The notes: a model not told the origin generated them from the letters alone. Numbered from the stretch's first letter, positions 7,398-14,594 are shown. The stretch is 14,594 bases of DNA from an uncultured Muribaculaceae bacterium (GCA_910584495.1 CAJUAR010000070.1:1-14594); one strand, 5' to 3'. Numbers and translations: made by a program.

Positions 7398-8204
7398 ATG
7401 GACATTCTCGGCGACCTGTCAAGACGGGCTTCGATGCACACCCTTCCGGGACTTTCATTCAGAGAATATCTGATGTTCGAAGGTGTCGAGCCTATGGAGA
7501 GGCTTTCGCTTTCGGATGTTCTCTATTCTCACGAAACCATTGCACCATCAATCTCATCGCAATTCGAAGTACTGGCCTATTTCAGGAAATACATGTCGAC
7601 AGGATACTATCCGTTCTATAAGTCGATGGGTAAAAGTGATTATTACAGCCGTCTGTGCCAGTCTATTTCTGCGGTTGTGGACACTGATATTCCTGCCGTG
7701 GAGAACAGAATTGACTATGAGACATTGATAAAAGCCAAACGCCTTATAGGAATAATAGCGGGAGCTCAACCATATCAGCCTAATATGGCTACTCTTTCAG
7801 GCTTGATGGGTACCAACCGGAGCCAGTTGCTCAAATTGTTCGACCTGTTGGATCGTGCGGGGATTATACGGCAGGTGTTCACTACCACACCAGGACCGAA
7901 GAGCCTTGCGAAGCCACAGAAAATCTTTCTGGATAATTCAACTCTGATGTGCGCCCTGGATTCACCCAAGATTGGAACGGAACGTGAATGCACATTCGCT
8001 TCGTTCCTCAGTGTCGGACATCGCGTTGGATTTGCAAAAGATGGCGACTTTATAATTGACAACAGGTATTTGTTTGAGATTGGCGGGAAGGGGAAAGGCT
8101 TCGCACAGATTCGTGAAATCCCTGACAGCTTTGTTGCGGCAGACGACATCGAGTTCGGTTTCGGCAACAAAATACCTTTGTGGCTGTTCGGCTTCTTATA
8201 TTGA
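7398..8204 (+). pseudogene. N-terminally truncated AAA/DUF4143 family ATPase (nucleotide-binding part missing)
   Basis: The 268-residue frame begins directly in the part of the family that follows the ATPase core: DLSRRASMHTLPGLSFREYLMFEG (about 6-29) resembles the lS.Ra....L.pLSF.Efl segment. The DUF4143-like region follows (Y..RLCQSISAVVDTDIP, then YQPNMATLSGLMGTNRSQLLKLFDLL, about 82-157). The C-terminus is complete, with IGTERE, DFIIDNRYLFEIGGK and IPLWLFGFLY. No Walker A or B motif is present; roughly the first 130 residues of a normal member are gone, and no remnant of them lies upstream. The promoter and its palindromes remain, so an internal deletion probably joined the start region to the middle of the gene. 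The frame is otherwise clean. It could be a decaying gene or a shortened protein that still binds a partner. Its base and codon use differ from the surrounding operon, which suits horizontal gain. Confidence 0.75.
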
Positions 8205-8462
8205 CTTCACTCTGGCTGCCATTCGCTTTTTCGTCAGATGATGAGATCGTAAACAATCCAGCAGATAATGGATGCGACGAAAATCACTATGAAGTAACGC
8301 AAAGTTTTCGATTTAATGATTTTGTACTGTTCACAAATCAAAAACAGAAGCTCCGCTATGATTGCAATTACAATGTAGACATACCAATGTTTAATCATGA
8401 TGATTGGATTTTGATGTTTCCTTGTCAGACGAGCATACACACCAAAAATTACAGATGAGCAG
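8205..8462. other. AT-rich stretch without a confident gene
   Basis: Between the ATPase remnant and the miaB terminator the sequence is AT-richer than its surroundings. No RNA gene, insertion sequence end or further copy of the 29-bp palindromes was seen. The only candidate gene is the small minus-strand frame at 8234-8398. No hairpin with a U-run that would end the rightward ATPase remnant is visible. Confidence 0.5.
8234..8398 (-). CDS. Possible small two-pass membrane protein
   Basis: Reading from the ATG at 8398, 54 codons give MIKHWYVYIVIAIIAELLFL, a loop with EQYKIIKSKTLR, and YFIVIFVASIICWIVYDLII. That is two hydrophobic segments joined by a basic loop, a composition expected of a real membrane peptide but also easily produced by AT-rich DNA. 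The frame can be extended to an ATG at 8440. Upstream, TAATTTTTG is one base off the TAnnTTTG spacing and lacks a good -33 box. It lies downstream of the miaB terminator on the same strand. I recognise no family, and the gene may not be real. Confidence 0.3.
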   Translation of the reverse strand: MIKHWYVYIVIAIIAELLFLICEQYKIIKSKTLRYFIVIFVASIICWIVYDLII

Positions 8463-8496
8463 AGAAAAAAATATGCCCGGACTGGCTATCCGGGCA
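8463..8496 (-). terminator. Intrinsic terminator of miaB
   Basis: On the minus strand TGCCCGGA and TCCGGGCA (8489-8496 and 8474-8481) form a perfect 8-bp stem with a 7-nt loop. An A/T stretch rich in U (8463-8473) follows. It lies about 30 nt beyond the miaB stop. Confidence 0.85.
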
Positions 8497-8525
8497 ATGC
8501 TGAGTTCAGTAAGTATCTGAAAGAG

Positions 8526-9896
8526 TCAGACTAATTCGCAGAGTAGGGTGGCGGAGGTGGCGTCGAGCACGCGCACGCGGCGCAGCTGGCCCACCTTGGC
8601 GTCGCCGCGGGCGAAAACGGCGGCTTTGTTGCCCGACGTGCGGCCCACCATCTGTTCCTTGCTGCGCTTGGCCACGCCTTCGACAAGCACTTCGAACTCC
8701 TTGCCTATGTCGGCGCGGTTCGATGCCTGCGACAACTCGTTCTGCAGGGCTATCATGCGGTTGAGACGGTCGATTTTCACATCTTCCGGCACATTGTCGG
8801 GCATGGTGCGCGCGGCAAGAGTGCCCGGGCGTTCCGAATATTTGAACATGAACGAGGCGTCGAAACCGACCGTCCGCATCAGGTCGAGAGTTTGCTCAAA
8901 ATCCTCTTCAGTCTCGTCGTGAAAGCCTGTGAAAAGGTCGGAGGTGATGGTGCAGCCCGGCAGTGTGGCGCGTATGTCGGCCACGCGGTCGAGGTACCAT
9001 TCGCGGGTATATTTGCGGTTCATGGCCTGGAGCACCTTGTTGCTGCCGCTCTGCACCGGCAGGTGGATGTGGCGGCAGATGTTGGTGTGACGTGCCATCG
9101 CCTCGAGAGTTTCGTGACTCATGTCCTTGGGGTGAGAGGTGGTGAAGCGAATGCGCATGTCGGGTGCAGCTTCGGCCACGATGTCAAGCAGTTGTGCGAA
9201 GTCCACGTCGCTGCCGCCGGGGCCTTCGCCCATGGCGCGGTAGCTGTTGACATTCTGTCCCAGGAGCGTCACCTCGCGGTAGCCGCGGCTGCGGAGGTCT
9301 TCGATTTCGCGCAGTATGCTCTCAACCTGGCGCGACCGCTCGCGACCGCGGGTGTAGGGCACAATGCAGTAGGAGCAGAAGTTGTTGCACCCGCGCATGA
9401 TGCTCACAAACCCACTCACGGCATTAGCCCCTAAGCGCACGGGCACAATGTCGCGGTAGGTCTCGGTGGTGCTCAGTTCCACGTTGACAGCCTTCTGTCC
9501 GGCTTCGGCGGCGGCGAATAGGGCGGGGAGGTCGAGGTAGGCATCAGGACCGGCTACGATGTCGACACCGTGATTTTCTACGAGGTCCTCGCGTACACGT
9601 TCGGCCATGCAGCCTATCACACCTATGATGAGGCGGGGCTTGCCTTCGGCCATTCGGCGGCGGCGCAGGGCCTGGAGGGCCTGAAGGCGGCTGTGGATGC
9701 GCTGCTCGGCATTGTCGCGAATAGAGCACGTGTTGAGCAGCACGGCATCGGCACTGTCAAGGTCGGGAGCCATGTCATATCCGGCCATGCCCATTATAGA
9801 GGCTACAACTTCGCTGTCGGCCACATTCATCTGGCAGCCGTAGGTTTCTATAAATAATTTTCCTCCGTGGAGGACTTGCTTTTGCTGGTTATCCAT
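8526..9896 (-). CDS. miaB: tRNA-2-methylthio-N6-isopentenyladenosine-37 synthase (methylthiotransferase)
   Basis: MiaB adds a methylthio group to i6A37 of tRNAs that read codons starting with U, using two [4Fe-4S] clusters and S-adenosylmethionine. The 456-residue product is of normal length. The N-terminal MTTase domain holds the three auxiliary-cluster cysteines, Cys21 (ETYGCQMN), Cys57 (NTCSIR) and Cys96 (IGCMAER). The radical-SAM triad is Cys170, Cys174, Cys177 in MRGCNNFCSYCIVPYTRGRE. A C-terminal TRAM domain starts near 390 (EFEVLVEGVAKRS, then GRTSGNKAAVF). The open frame continues upstream to 10196, but the conserved N-terminus begins at the ATG at 9896. It has its own promoter about 75-105 bp upstream, inside the frame of the divergent small gene, and an intrinsic terminator. 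GKLFIETYGCQMN and the TRAM domain favour MiaB over RimO or MtaB. Confidence 0.96.
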   Translation of the reverse strand: MDNQQKQVLHGGKLFIETYGCQMNVADSEVVASIMGMAGYDMAPDLDSADAVLLNTCSIRDNAEQRIHSRLQALQALRRRRMAEGKPRLIIGVIGCMAERVREDLVENHGVDIVAGPDAYLDLPALFAAAEAGQKAVNVELSTTETYRDIVPVRLGANAVSGFVSIMRGCNNFCSYCIVPYTRGRERSRQVESILREIEDLRSRGYREVTLLGQNVNSYRAMGEGPGGSDVDFAQLLDIVAEAAPDMRIRFTTSHPKDMSHETLEAMARHTNICRHIHLPVQSGSNKVLQAMNRKYTREWYLDRVADIRATLPGCTITSDLFTGFHDETEEDFEQTLDLMRTVGFDASFMFKYSERPGTLAARTMPDNVPEDVKIDRLNRMIALQNELSQASNRADIGKEFEVLVEGVAKRSKEQMVGRTSGNKAAVFARGDAKVGQLRRVRVLDATSATLLCELV

Positions 9897-9937
9897 CGAG
9901 TATTTCGTTGCGCGGGCATTAAGATTACTATCTATAA

Positions 9938-9969
9938 TTTGCGCGTTAATTTTTAAATGAGTAATTTTG
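9938..9969 (+). promoter_or_regulatory. Rightward promoter, interlocked with the miaB promoter
   Basis: TTTG (9938-9941), 20 bp, then TAATTTTG (9962-9969). The start site would be near 9975, downstream of the ATG at 9957, so this promoter could only serve the small membrane protein if translation begins at the GTG at 9990. A weaker alternative is TATAATTTG at 9933-9941, one base longer than the consensus, with TTG at 9908-9910; it would fit the ATG at 9957. Confidence 0.5.
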
Positions 9970-10325
9970 TGCAAAATTACGAAATAAAAGTGGATAGGCA
10001 ACTTTTTTCTTTTCTTGTGGCCGTGGCGGCATCCCTGATAATATTCCTCATCGGGAAGCTTTTCGATGCAGTCAAGGCTCATTCTGCCACGGGAAAAACG
10101 GCAGCCGTAAGCAAACCGGCATCTCCAAAAGCTGTACGGCCCATAGTGGGCACGACGGCCAAGCCCAGGAATGCCGCAGTGCCTCCGGTGATGCAAAAAC
10201 CGCCGACATCACAGTCTCAGGCTGTGAGGAAAGTTCCAGAAGTTATCCCGCCGCAATCATCACAGCGCAACATGACACTCCGTCAGGCAGTAATCTGGAG
10301 CGAAATCCTTAAACGAAAATATTAG
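9957..10325 (+). CDS. Small single-pass membrane protein with Pro/Ala-rich linker, unknown function
   Basis: A protein of 122 residues if it starts at the ATG at 9957, or about 111 residues from the GTG at 9990. After a short N-terminus comes one hydrophobic segment (about 16-33, FSFLVAVAASLIIFLIGKLF). A low-complexity stretch of about 60 residues rich in Ala, Pro, Lys and Ser follows, and the C-terminus ends in MTLRQAVIWSEILKRKY. I do not recognise a family with confidence. The C-terminal LRQAVIWSEIL block looks conserved-like and recalls the ends of other short Bacteroidales proteins, which is inference. An anchored protein with a flexible linker and a terminal peptide could present that peptide to a partner. 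It diverges from miaB and precedes the CoA-transferase gene by 36 nt, so the two may be co-transcribed. Confidence 0.65.
   Translation: MSNFVQNYEIKVDRQLFSFLVAVAASLIIFLIGKLFDAVKAHSATGKTAAVSKPASPKAVRPIVGTTAKPRNAAVPPVMQKPPTSQSQAVRKVPEVIPPQSSQRNMTLRQAVIWSEILKRKY
9961..9980. repeat. 20-bp palindrome joining two opposing -7 boxes
   Basis: GTAATTTTG and CAAAATTAC form perfect 9-bp arms around a TG centre. The left arm holds a plus-strand TAATTTTG, the right arm the minus-strand TAATTTTG of the miaB promoter. It could be an operator or simply a by-product of two facing promoters. Confidence 0.7.
9972..10002 (-). promoter_or_regulatory. Promoter of miaB
   Basis: On the minus strand GTTG (9999-10002), 19 bp, then TAATTTTG (9972-9979), an exact -7 match. 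Transcription would start near 9966 and give a leader of about 70 nt before the miaB ATG at 9896. Confidence 0.65.
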
Positions 10326-10361
10326 AAAAACAATACTCTACACAACAACACATTACAACTT

Positions 10362-11858
10362 ATGGCATTCAACTTTATGACGGCAGAAGAAGCTGCCGAA
10401 ATGATTCAAAATGGCGATACCATAGGCCTTTCGGGCTTCACCGCCCCGGGTACCCCCAAGTTTATTACTGAGGCTCTTGCAAAGAAAGCCACACGCGAGC
10501 ACGAAGCAGGTCGTGAATTCAAAATCAACCTCTTCTCCGGTGCCTCTACTTCCGACCATGTCGACGGCGTAATGGCCCGCGCCAACGCCTACAACATGCG
10601 CGCTCCCTACCAGAACGTGCCCGACCTCCGCAAGCGCATCAACGCCCACGACTGCCACTATTTCGACCGTCACCTCTCTGAAATGGCTCAGGAAGTGCGC
10701 TACGGCACTTACGGCGACATCGACTGGGCTATCCTCGAAGTGGCCGACATCGACGAAAACGGCAATTGCATCCTTGGCTGCGGCCTGGGCAATGGTCCCA
10801 CATACGCCTCTATGGCGAAGAAAATCTTCATCGAGCTCAACGACAAGCTTCCCAAAAAGCTTCTCGGCATGCATGATGTCTATATTCCCCTCGATCCCCC
10901 CTACCGTCGCGAAATCCCCATCTACAAGGCTAACGACCGCATCGGCTCGCCCATCCTCAAAATCGACCCCAAAAAGGTGGTGGGTGTTGTCCGCACCAGC
11001 AGCTACGACTGCGTGAAGCCCTTCACCGCTCCCGACGAAGTGTCCAAGCAGATTGGTGCCAACGTTGTCCGTTTCCTTGTGGGCGAGTACAAGTCGGGCC
11101 GTCTGCCCAAGGAATTCCTTCCCCTCCAGTCCGGTGTGGGCAACGTGGCCAACGCCGTGCTCTACGACCTGGGCGAAAGCAAGGAACTTCCTCCATTCAT
11201 GATGTACACTGAGGTTATCCAGGATGCCGTGCTCGAACTCCTCCAGAAAGAACGCTGCACCTTCGCCTCGACCTGCTCCATGACTTTCACCGACGAGACC
11301 GAGAAGAAACTCTTCAGCGACATCTCCTTCTTCCACGATAAAATCCTCATGCGTCCGGCCGAAATCTCCAACAACCCCGAGGTTGTCCGCCGCATAGGTG
11401 TGATTGCAATGAACACCGCTCTCGAGGCCGACCTCTTCGGCTCGGTGAACTCCACCCACGTGCTCGGCACAAGGATGATGAACGGCATCGGTGGCTCCGG
11501 CGACTTCACCCGCAACGCCTACCTGTCCATCTTCAGCTGCCCCTCTGTGAGCAAAGGCGGCCTGATCAGCAACATCGTGCCCATGGTTGCCCACCCCGAC
11601 CACAGCGAGCACAGCGTGGACATCCTCATCACCGACCAGGGCATCGCCGACTTGCGCCACAAAGACCCCGTTGAACGCGCCCAATGCATCATCGACAACT
11701 GCGCCCACCCCATGTACCGCGAACTTCTCCGCGACTACCTCAAGCTGGGCACACAGGGCCAGACACCCCACACCCTGCGCGCAGCCTTCGCATTCCACAA
11801 CGCATTCAACGATACCGGCGACATGCGCAATGCCGACTACGCCCTCTATGTGAAGTAA
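10362..11858 (+). CDS. Acetyl-CoA hydrolase/transferase family protein, likely succinyl-CoA:acetate (succinate) CoA-transferase
   Basis: A 498-residue class I CoA-transferase of the acetyl-CoA hydrolase family, cytoplasmic. These enzymes move CoA between carboxylic acids through a glutamyl-CoA intermediate; in a succinate- and propionate-forming anaerobe the likely pair is succinyl-CoA/succinate with acetate or propionate. The N-terminal part has GLSGFTAPGTPKFI and KINLFSGASTSD. The CoA-binding loop is QSGVGNVANAVL (256-267), and the catalytic Glu284 lies in MMYTEVIQDAV. The end has HVLGTRMMNGIGGSGDFTRNA and ITDQGIADLRHKDP. Codon use is strongly skewed to C-ending codons (AAC, ATC, CTC, CGC, GGC), as in very highly expressed genes. 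The 36-nt gap before the ATG contains no G at all, typical of an open leader. I could not place a promoter. A strong terminator follows. The exact acid pair is not readable from the sequence. Confidence 0.88.
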   Translation: MAFNFMTAEEAAEMIQNGDTIGLSGFTAPGTPKFITEALAKKATREHEAGREFKINLFSGASTSDHVDGVMARANAYNMRAPYQNVPDLRKRINAHDCHYFDRHLSEMAQEVRYGTYGDIDWAILEVADIDENGNCILGCGLGNGPTYASMAKKIFIELNDKLPKKLLGMHDVYIPLDPPYRREIPIYKANDRIGSPILKIDPKKVVGVVRTSSYDCVKPFTAPDEVSKQIGANVVRFLVGEYKSGRLPKEFLPLQSGVGNVANAVLYDLGESKELPPFMMYTEVIQDAVLELLQKERCTFASTCSMTFTDETEKKLFSDISFFHDKILMRPAEISNNPEVVRRIGVIAMNTALEADLFGSVNSTHVLGTRMMNGIGGSGDFTRNAYLSIFSCPSVSKGGLISNIVPMVAHPDHSEHSVDILITDQGIADLRHKDPVERAQCIIDNCAHPMYRELLRDYLKLGTQGQTPHTLRAAFAFHNAFNDTGDMRNADYALYVK

Positions 11859-11877
11859 GCCAACCTTACATACCCAT

Positions 11878-11915
11878 AAAAATCAGCGTCCCGGTTCGCC
11901 GGAACGCTGATTTTT
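11878..11915. terminator. Strong terminator after the CoA-transferase gene, symmetric
   Basis: AAAAATCAGCGT pairs perfectly with ACGCTGATTTTT. After one C-A mismatch, CCGG pairs with CCGG around a TTCG tetraloop. The A-run on one side and T-run on the other allow use in both directions. A small hairpin (GTATGAC / GTCATAC, 11918-11937) follows at once. Confidence 0.9.
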
Positions 11916-11940
11916 GTGTATGACATGCCCGTCATACCCC

Positions 11941-11969
11941 AAAAAGGCCGGAGCAGTGAAGCCCCGGCC
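11941..11969 (-). terminator. Terminator of the leftward secreted-protein gene
   Basis: On the minus strand GGCCGGGGC and GCTCCGGCC (11961-11969 and 11946-11954) form a GC-rich 9-bp stem with one mismatch and a 6-nt loop. It is followed directly by TTTTT (11945-11941). Confidence 0.8.
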
Positions 11970-11981
11970 CGATTATATTAC

Positions 11982-12006
11982 CCATAATTCTGTTGCTGAA
12001 TTATGG
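11982..12006. repeat. Perfect 9-bp hairpin near the 3' end of the secreted-protein gene
   Basis: CCATAATTC (11982-11990) and GAATTATGG (11998-12006) flank a 7-nt loop, 14 bp beyond the stop of the leftward gene. It lies between that stop and the GC-rich terminator, so it may be a second 3'-end structure. Confidence 0.6.
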
Positions 12007-12020
12007 ATTAATGATGGAGA

Positions 12021-14412
12021 TTATCGTTTGAGAACTTTGCGGGTGGTGTTGCCTCGCTGTTCGATATAGATGCCGGGCACCATTGCGTCGGCTTCTACGG
12101 GCATGCCCTGGAGGTTGAAGTAGCGGGCCTGGGCGTTTTCAACTTGGATTCCGGCAACGCCTGTCGACACCTTGGCAATCTTCATCTCTGAAGGATCGGA
12201 GGTGTAGCTGTAGAAGTTGCGCGATGCGCTTGCTACTACCTGATAGCCATAGTCATAGGCGGCATCAAGCGAGGTGAAGTCGTGCGAAGTTTCTTGGACA
12301 GAAACCACATCGTAGGGGGCTACGAGGGTTTTGCCTGCTGCCACGTTTATGGTAATCTTCACTTGGTCGACGAAGAACATGCGGCCGCTCTTGTTCATGA
12401 AGGCGATGATCACATTAGAGAGGTCGGTGCCGGGCTGTACATTCTCAATTTTGAATGTGCCGCTGTTTGAGCCGGCAGCAGGGGTTTCGAGCAAGCCATG
12501 TGCTAATGCCTGTGTGTCGGTGTAGTTGTTCATCAGCATTGCAAAAATTCCTTCGTTTTCTGTGCCGTTGCCTGTTTCAAAGTTTGAAACCGTGGTTACA
12601 AAGGTTGCATCGATAGTGATACCGTTGCCATCGTAGCACGAAAGGTCGAGTGCGGGGGTGAATACCAGGCCGGCAGCGCCATACCAATTTGTGCCCGAGG
12701 TACCTATCATGCCGTTGGCCCAGGCCGGTTGTGTGGCACTCCACGAAACTTTGGTAAAACCGGCAGCGCCGAAGTCTTTGGGCGACATCCAGTCTGTCAT
12801 GGGGTTGTCGACGGTGCCTTCTGTCACATTGTCGAAATTGTCGTCGAAGACCACTACATCCTCAAGGTCTTGAGTGGGGCTGATGATGCGGCTGAGACTG
12901 ACAGTGTAGTCGGAAGCATGACCCAGCGGTTCCCACGAAGCGGTGAACGATGTTTTGCTTACATTGGAAGGTTCGTGGCATTCGACTTTCAGGCCTGTGA
13001 TGCCGTCGACCCACATGGGATATGAGGCTTCCGAAACTACGTCGCCTGCATAAGCTTTTACCGAGTAGACATAGTCGTTCTCGGGCTTTATGTTGTTCAC
13101 TTCATATTCGGTGGCGTTGACAGGGAAGTTGTCGAGGATGTTGGATACAGTGCCTCGTGTGCGGTAGTGGAGCTTGATGTCGTCTATGGCGAAGACTTTG
13201 CTGCCTTTTTGGATGAAAGTGAGGCGCACACGTGTAACATCGTCGGTAAATGTCATGGGGTCGAGGGTGTAGACACTCCCTTCTTCAAGGAAATCGGCAT
13301 AGTATAGGTTTGCCACGTGGTTCCAGTTGTCTGTGGCACTCTGATAGAGTTCTACCTGGATAAGCGACATGTTGTAGTAGTCCTGTTCGTCGGGACCGAT
13401 GGCTCTCACCCAGAAGGAGAGACCGTCGAGAGGGAGGGGAGCGTCGGCGGTTTCGATGTAGTCGCCTTCTGCATCGAAGAAGAGGGCTTTTGAACCGGAA
13501 GCTACTTCGGATGGATCGGTGCTTGCATCTTTCGAACCTTTGCTGCTAACGTCCACTTTCCAATCTTTGTGAATCCCCGGGTTTGCAGTGTCGATTTTTT
13601 TGCCGTCGGCACTGAGGTTGAGGCCTTCGAAATCTTCAGTAATTTCGCCTGTTTCTACCTCTTTCGGGGCTTCGGTGCAGCGCACGGTGAGAAGATAGCC
13701 TTCGGCCCCCTGCACTTCGTCCCACGAGGCTTTGAAAGCTGTGGGCGAGAGGTTGATTACGGCATTTGCCGAGGGGGTGGCGATGCGGTCGGGGCAGAGG
13801 GTGAGTTTCACATCGTCGAGGACGACCGAGCCTTTTTCGGCCGAAATCTGTATGTAGGACATATCTTCGAGGCTGGCATGGGTGGCAACGAAGGTGAATG
13901 TCTGCCAGTCGTCAGTGAGGATGTAGTCTTCCTGGTCATCACCGGGACCGTAATAGTCGTCGCAAACGGCAATCCACAACGAGGCCGGTTCTGTGCCATG
14001 TTTTTTAGCGCGGAAAGTGAGAGTTGCGGTGCCGTTGAGGAGGGCAGGGGGGTGTCGATAAGTAGCCGCCACGGGATTCTTCCTCGTCAAGCTGCCATTT
14101 TTTGAGCACCACGCAGCCCCCGGCGGGGTGAAGGCCACGGGCAGTCCATCCGGGTTGGGCGGTGAACTCTGCGGGAACTTGATATTTGCCGTTCGAAGTG
14201 ATGTCTCCAGCCGGTGATTCTATCGAACCGTCGGTGAAGCGTGAGAAATCCTCTTCAATAAGCACTTGGGTCTGGGGTGCGCGAAGCACAGGTGCCGAAA
14301 CCGTGACCGAACTTTTTGCCCGGACGGGGGCTTTGCCTTTCTGGAATGGAACAGCTGCGTTGGCTGATAGCCCTAAGGCTGTTGCCAAAGCAAAGATGTA
14401 AAGTTTTTTCAT
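12021..14412 (-). pseudogene. Large secreted jelly-roll/fibronectin type III protein with T9SS-like C-terminus, frameshifted
   Basis: Restored, the product has about 796 residues. It starts with a signal peptide (MKKLYIFALATALGLSANA). Three similar modules follow. Each begins with a D-F or D-N-F strand (EEDFSRFTDG, TEDFEGLNL, DDNFDNVTEG), runs about 120-150 residues and ends in a strand such as VLDDVKL, AIDDIKL or FVDQVKI. Fibronectin-type stretches come next (TAFKASWDEVQGAEGYLLTV, TSFTASWEPLGHASDYTVSL). The tail ARYFNLQGMPV, then GIYIEQRGNTTRKVLKR, resembles type A sorting tails of the type IX secretion system. The frame breaks at a run of six C (plus-strand G at 14047-14052). With five C, GGYLSTPP continues smoothly into ALLNGTATLTF. 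The first frame alone would give 135 residues; the second is open from 14138 to 12021. The break may be real, phase-variable or a sequencing error. Binding of polysaccharide or protein at the surface is a guess. Confidence 0.8.
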
Positions 14413-14456
14413 TGTGTAATTTTTATTGGATTGTGATTTTCACATTTCTATGGCTG

Positions 14457-14487
14457 CAAAGATAAGTATAAACTCTGAATTTCCAAA
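14457..14487 (-). promoter_or_regulatory. Promoter of the secreted-protein gene
   Basis: On the minus strand TTTG (14484-14487), 19 bp, then TATCTTTG (14457-14464), a full match to the Bacteroidetes promoter. The leader would be about 40 nt. The -33 box lies at the end of the U-tract of the terminator just upstream. Confidence 0.78.
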
Positions 14488-14518
14488 AAAAATCAATCCC
14501 GATAATTCGGGATTGATT
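14485..14518 (-). terminator. Terminator of a leftward gene beyond or at the right edge
   Basis: AATCAATCCCGA and TCGGGATTGATT form a perfect 12-bp stem (14491-14502 and 14507-14518) around a 4-nt loop. On the minus strand it runs into a stretch of eight T (14492-14485). On the plus strand no T-run follows, so the direction is leftward. Confidence 0.85.
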
Positions 14519-14532
14519 GGGATTTATTACTA

Positions 14533-14594
14533 CTAGTCATTAGAGCCGGTTCGACAATATCTGTTAATCACCAGGCGGTCACTCGCCGTGCAGA
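14533..14594 (-). CDS. Possible 3' end of a leftward gene (partial)
   Basis: In one minus-strand frame the last 59 bases before the edge are open (19 codons, ending RYCRTGSND) and close at TAG (14533-14535), followed in frame by TAG, TAA and TAA. The terminator 15 nt further on shows that some leftward transcript ends here. Other frames close earlier, so the assignment of the frame is uncertain. Too short to recognise. Confidence 0.3.
   Translation of the reverse strand, partial: CTASDRLVINRYCRTGSND

Noticed and set aside
8180..8458. Rightward frame of 92 codons after the ATPase remnant
   Set aside because: It overlaps the end of the remnant, its composition is unremarkable, and there is no promoter or recognisable motif.
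10353..11798. Open frame of 481 codons on the minus strand, antisense to the CoA-transferase gene
   Set aside because: It arises from the strong C-ending codon bias of the real gene, has a repetitive His/Val/Ala/Gly-rich composition and no recognisable domain or start context.

Overview
The window looks like a chromosomal segment of a Bacteroidales bacterium, perhaps of the Muribaculaceae type. Five promoters fit the Bacteroidetes pattern (TTTG or near match, 19-20 bp, TAnnTTTG). Start codons lack Shine-Dalgarno sequences. The gene set (a coaBC-DUF4835-recN run, a fermentative succinyl-CoA/acetate-type CoA-transferase, and a large secreted fibronectin/jelly-roll protein with a T9SS-like tail) points the same way. 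The family-level guess is weak.

Left part (1-7193): a secreted transglutaminase-like protein is cut by the left edge and runs leftward. A compact seven-gene operon diverges from it: dnaN (sliding clamp), a DEDDh exonuclease with an exodeoxyribonuclease-X-like C-terminus, coaBC (coenzyme A synthesis), a secreted DUF4835 protein, recN (break repair), rlmB (23S rRNA 2'-O-methylation) and a small DUF1294 membrane protein. Genes overlap by 4-10 nt or lie 2-5 nt apart, so one transcript joins replication, repair, CoA synthesis and ribosome modification.

Middle (7194-8525): this is the accessory part. Four palindromes of the type TGTTCCTTCGAAGGAACA sit with their centres exactly 29 bp apart, just upstream of a TAnnTTTG promoter. 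The last palindrome covers the -33 region. The promoter drives an N-terminally truncated AAA/DUF4143-family ATPase that has lost its whole nucleotide-binding part. About 320 bp of AT-rich DNA follows, with one doubtful small membrane ORF on the minus strand and the miaB terminator.

Right part (8526-14594): miaB (tRNA methylthiotransferase) runs leftward. A small single-pass membrane protein and a strongly codon-biased CoA-transferase run rightward. Between miaB and the small protein, two face-to-face promoters share a 20-bp palindrome. After the CoA-transferase, four hairpins separate it from a convergent gene for a large secreted protein, which is interrupted by a single extra base in a run of six C. 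That gene's promoter has its -33 box at the end of the U-tract of another leftward terminator, so a further minus-strand gene probably ends near the right edge.

Most of the window is ordinary housekeeping. The 29-bp-phased palindrome array with its truncated ATPase, and the interlocked promoters at about 9938-10002, most deserve a second look.
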